Below, piece after piece: positions 4,908 to 5,478 of a stretch of 5,478 nucleotides of DNA. Location: NCBI GenBank assembly GCA_003647755.1, contig QMNL01000147.1, forward strand, positions 1 to 5,478, given 5' to 3'. The stretch's first letter is position 1. The number at the start of each line of letters is the position of its first letter. Under the pieces are notes generated by a model. That model had not been told where the DNA came from. It ran no database searches and saw only the letters and a list, made by a program, of their open reading frames with translations. The stretch is from Candidatus Coatesiibacteriota bacterium. Lineage in GTDB: Bacteria > B130-G9. A program made the translations under genes and the position numbers.

Positions 4908-5478
4908 ATGCGAAGCGGTGGTAGCCTTTTTCTGGCTTGTGCTTTGGCGATGAGCCTGGTCATCGGAGCTAGGCCCGTGTGCAAGGCGGTCGGTGCGTCG
5001 GGCGCCACAAGGAGCGTCGGGCAAGCGAAGCTTGGGGGTCTTGAGGTCAAGCTTCCCGCCCCCGAGCTGAAAGGCTCCGTCAGCGTTGAAGATGCTATCA
5101 AGCGCAGGAGGACGGTGCGCCGCTTTTCGAGTGCGCCCATAACGCTTGAGGCGCTCTCGCAGGTTCTCTGGTCCGCTCAGGGAATCACTGGTGCTGACGG
5201 CTTCAAACGGGCGGCGCCCTCCGCCGGGGCCACTTTCCCAATTGAGGTCTATTTCGCTTGCGGCGACAAGTCAGTAAAGGGTCTCAGAAAGGGATTATGG
5301 CGTTATGTGCCTGCTGGACACACCATCAAGAGAGTAGCGACTTGGGACGCACGCGCATCGCTGGCCAGAGATTCGCTTGGCCAGATGTGGGCAGCTGAGG
5401 CGCCCGTAACAGTAGCGATTGTCTGCGACTATTCGCGGACGACTGGCCGGTATGGCAAACGGGGCGTCAGGTATGTTC
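4908..5478 (+). CDS. SagB/ThcOx-type nitroreductase-family oxidoreductase, exported, C-terminus cut off
   Basis: 190 codons are present and the frame is open at the window edge; the family usually needs another 40-70 residues. Residues 1 to about 26-30 form a signal peptide: a basic start, hydrophobic FLACALAMSLVIGA, then a likely cleavage after CKA or VGA. The mature part shows KLPAPELKGSVSVEDAIKRR, RRTVRRF at 67-73 (FMN phosphate contact), LSQVLWSAQGIT at 83-94, RAAPSAGATFPIEVY at 101-115, GLWRYVPAGH at 129-138, LGQ at 157-159 and RYGKRGVRYV at 181-190, which is the SagB-type subset of FMN-dependent nitroreductases. SagB proteins oxidise azolines in peptide toxins, but stand-alone exported members like this have no known substrate, and no cyclase or precursor peptide is visible. 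The ATG at 4908 follows AGAGGAG (4894-4900) by 7 nt. It is divergent from the sulfur operon and may be unrelated to it. Confidence 0.88.
   Translation, partial: MRSGGSLFLACALAMSLVIGARPVCKAVGASGATRSVGQAKLGGLEVKLPAPELKGSVSVEDAIKRRRTVRRFSSAPITLEALSQVLWSAQGITGADGFKRAAPSAGATFPIEVYFACGDKSVKGLRKGLWRYVPAGHTIKRVATWDARASLARDSLGQMWAAEAPVTVAIVCDYSRTTGRYGKRGVRYV

Noticed and set aside
4619..5140. 173-codon open frame on the minus strand across the spacer and the SagB-type gene start
   Set aside because: It overlaps the well-supported SagB-type gene on the opposite strand, runs through the repeat cluster and has no recognisable motif.

Overview
The window is bacterial DNA of moderate-to-high GC (by eye). 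It has tightly packed genes, GTG as well as ATG starts, Shine-Dalgarno sites and a sigma70-like promoter. The lineage cannot be fixed from the sequence. Intergenic short repeats of the CACGAA and ACGCAGATTTCACAGATT kind, and a thiazole-synthase (Thi4-type) start, suggest an uncultured, possibly anaerobic bacterium; this is inference.

Positions 1-4452 hold one leftward (minus-strand) operon. In transcription order it encodes: an Rrf2-family regulator with a Cys cluster (4045-4452); a PP-loop ATP-pyrophosphatase, here PP-B (3170-4048); a 128-residue membrane protein (2802-3188); a 187-residue paralogous membrane protein (2192-2755); a SufS-type cysteine desulfurase (957-2177); a second PP-loop protein, PP-A (108-920); and the first 28 codons of a gene resembling sulfide-dependent thiazole synthase Thi4 (1-85, cut by the window edge). 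Junctions are a 4-nt overlap, a 19-nt overlap, then gaps of 46, 14, 36 and 22 nt, so co-transcription is likely. A strong promoter with a 13-bp perfect palindrome between its -35 and -10 lies just upstream of the regulator gene and looks like an autoregulatory operator.

Positions 4453-4907 are a non-coding divergent region with the operon promoter, several short intergenic repeats and a candidate rightward promoter. From 4908 to the window end runs a rightward SagB/ThcOx-type nitroreductase-family gene with a signal peptide, truncated by the window edge.

Working model (inference): the cysteine desulfurase mobilises sulfur as a persulfide. Two related PP-loop enzymes, each with the same three-cysteine pattern (CxxC plus a third Cys about 92 residues on, as in the [4Fe-4S] thiotransferases TtuA/TtcA), activate a substrate with ATP and insert sulfur. 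A pair of Cys-containing membrane proteins that share a nearly identical 38-residue block act with them at the membrane. An Fe-S-sensing Rrf2 regulator controls the set. The substrate is unknown. The two PP-loop proteins lack the zinc-finger or THUMP domains of tRNA thiolases, so a target other than tRNA is possible. The combination of twin PP-loop proteins and twin MACCG membrane proteins is the part I do not recognise as a described system.
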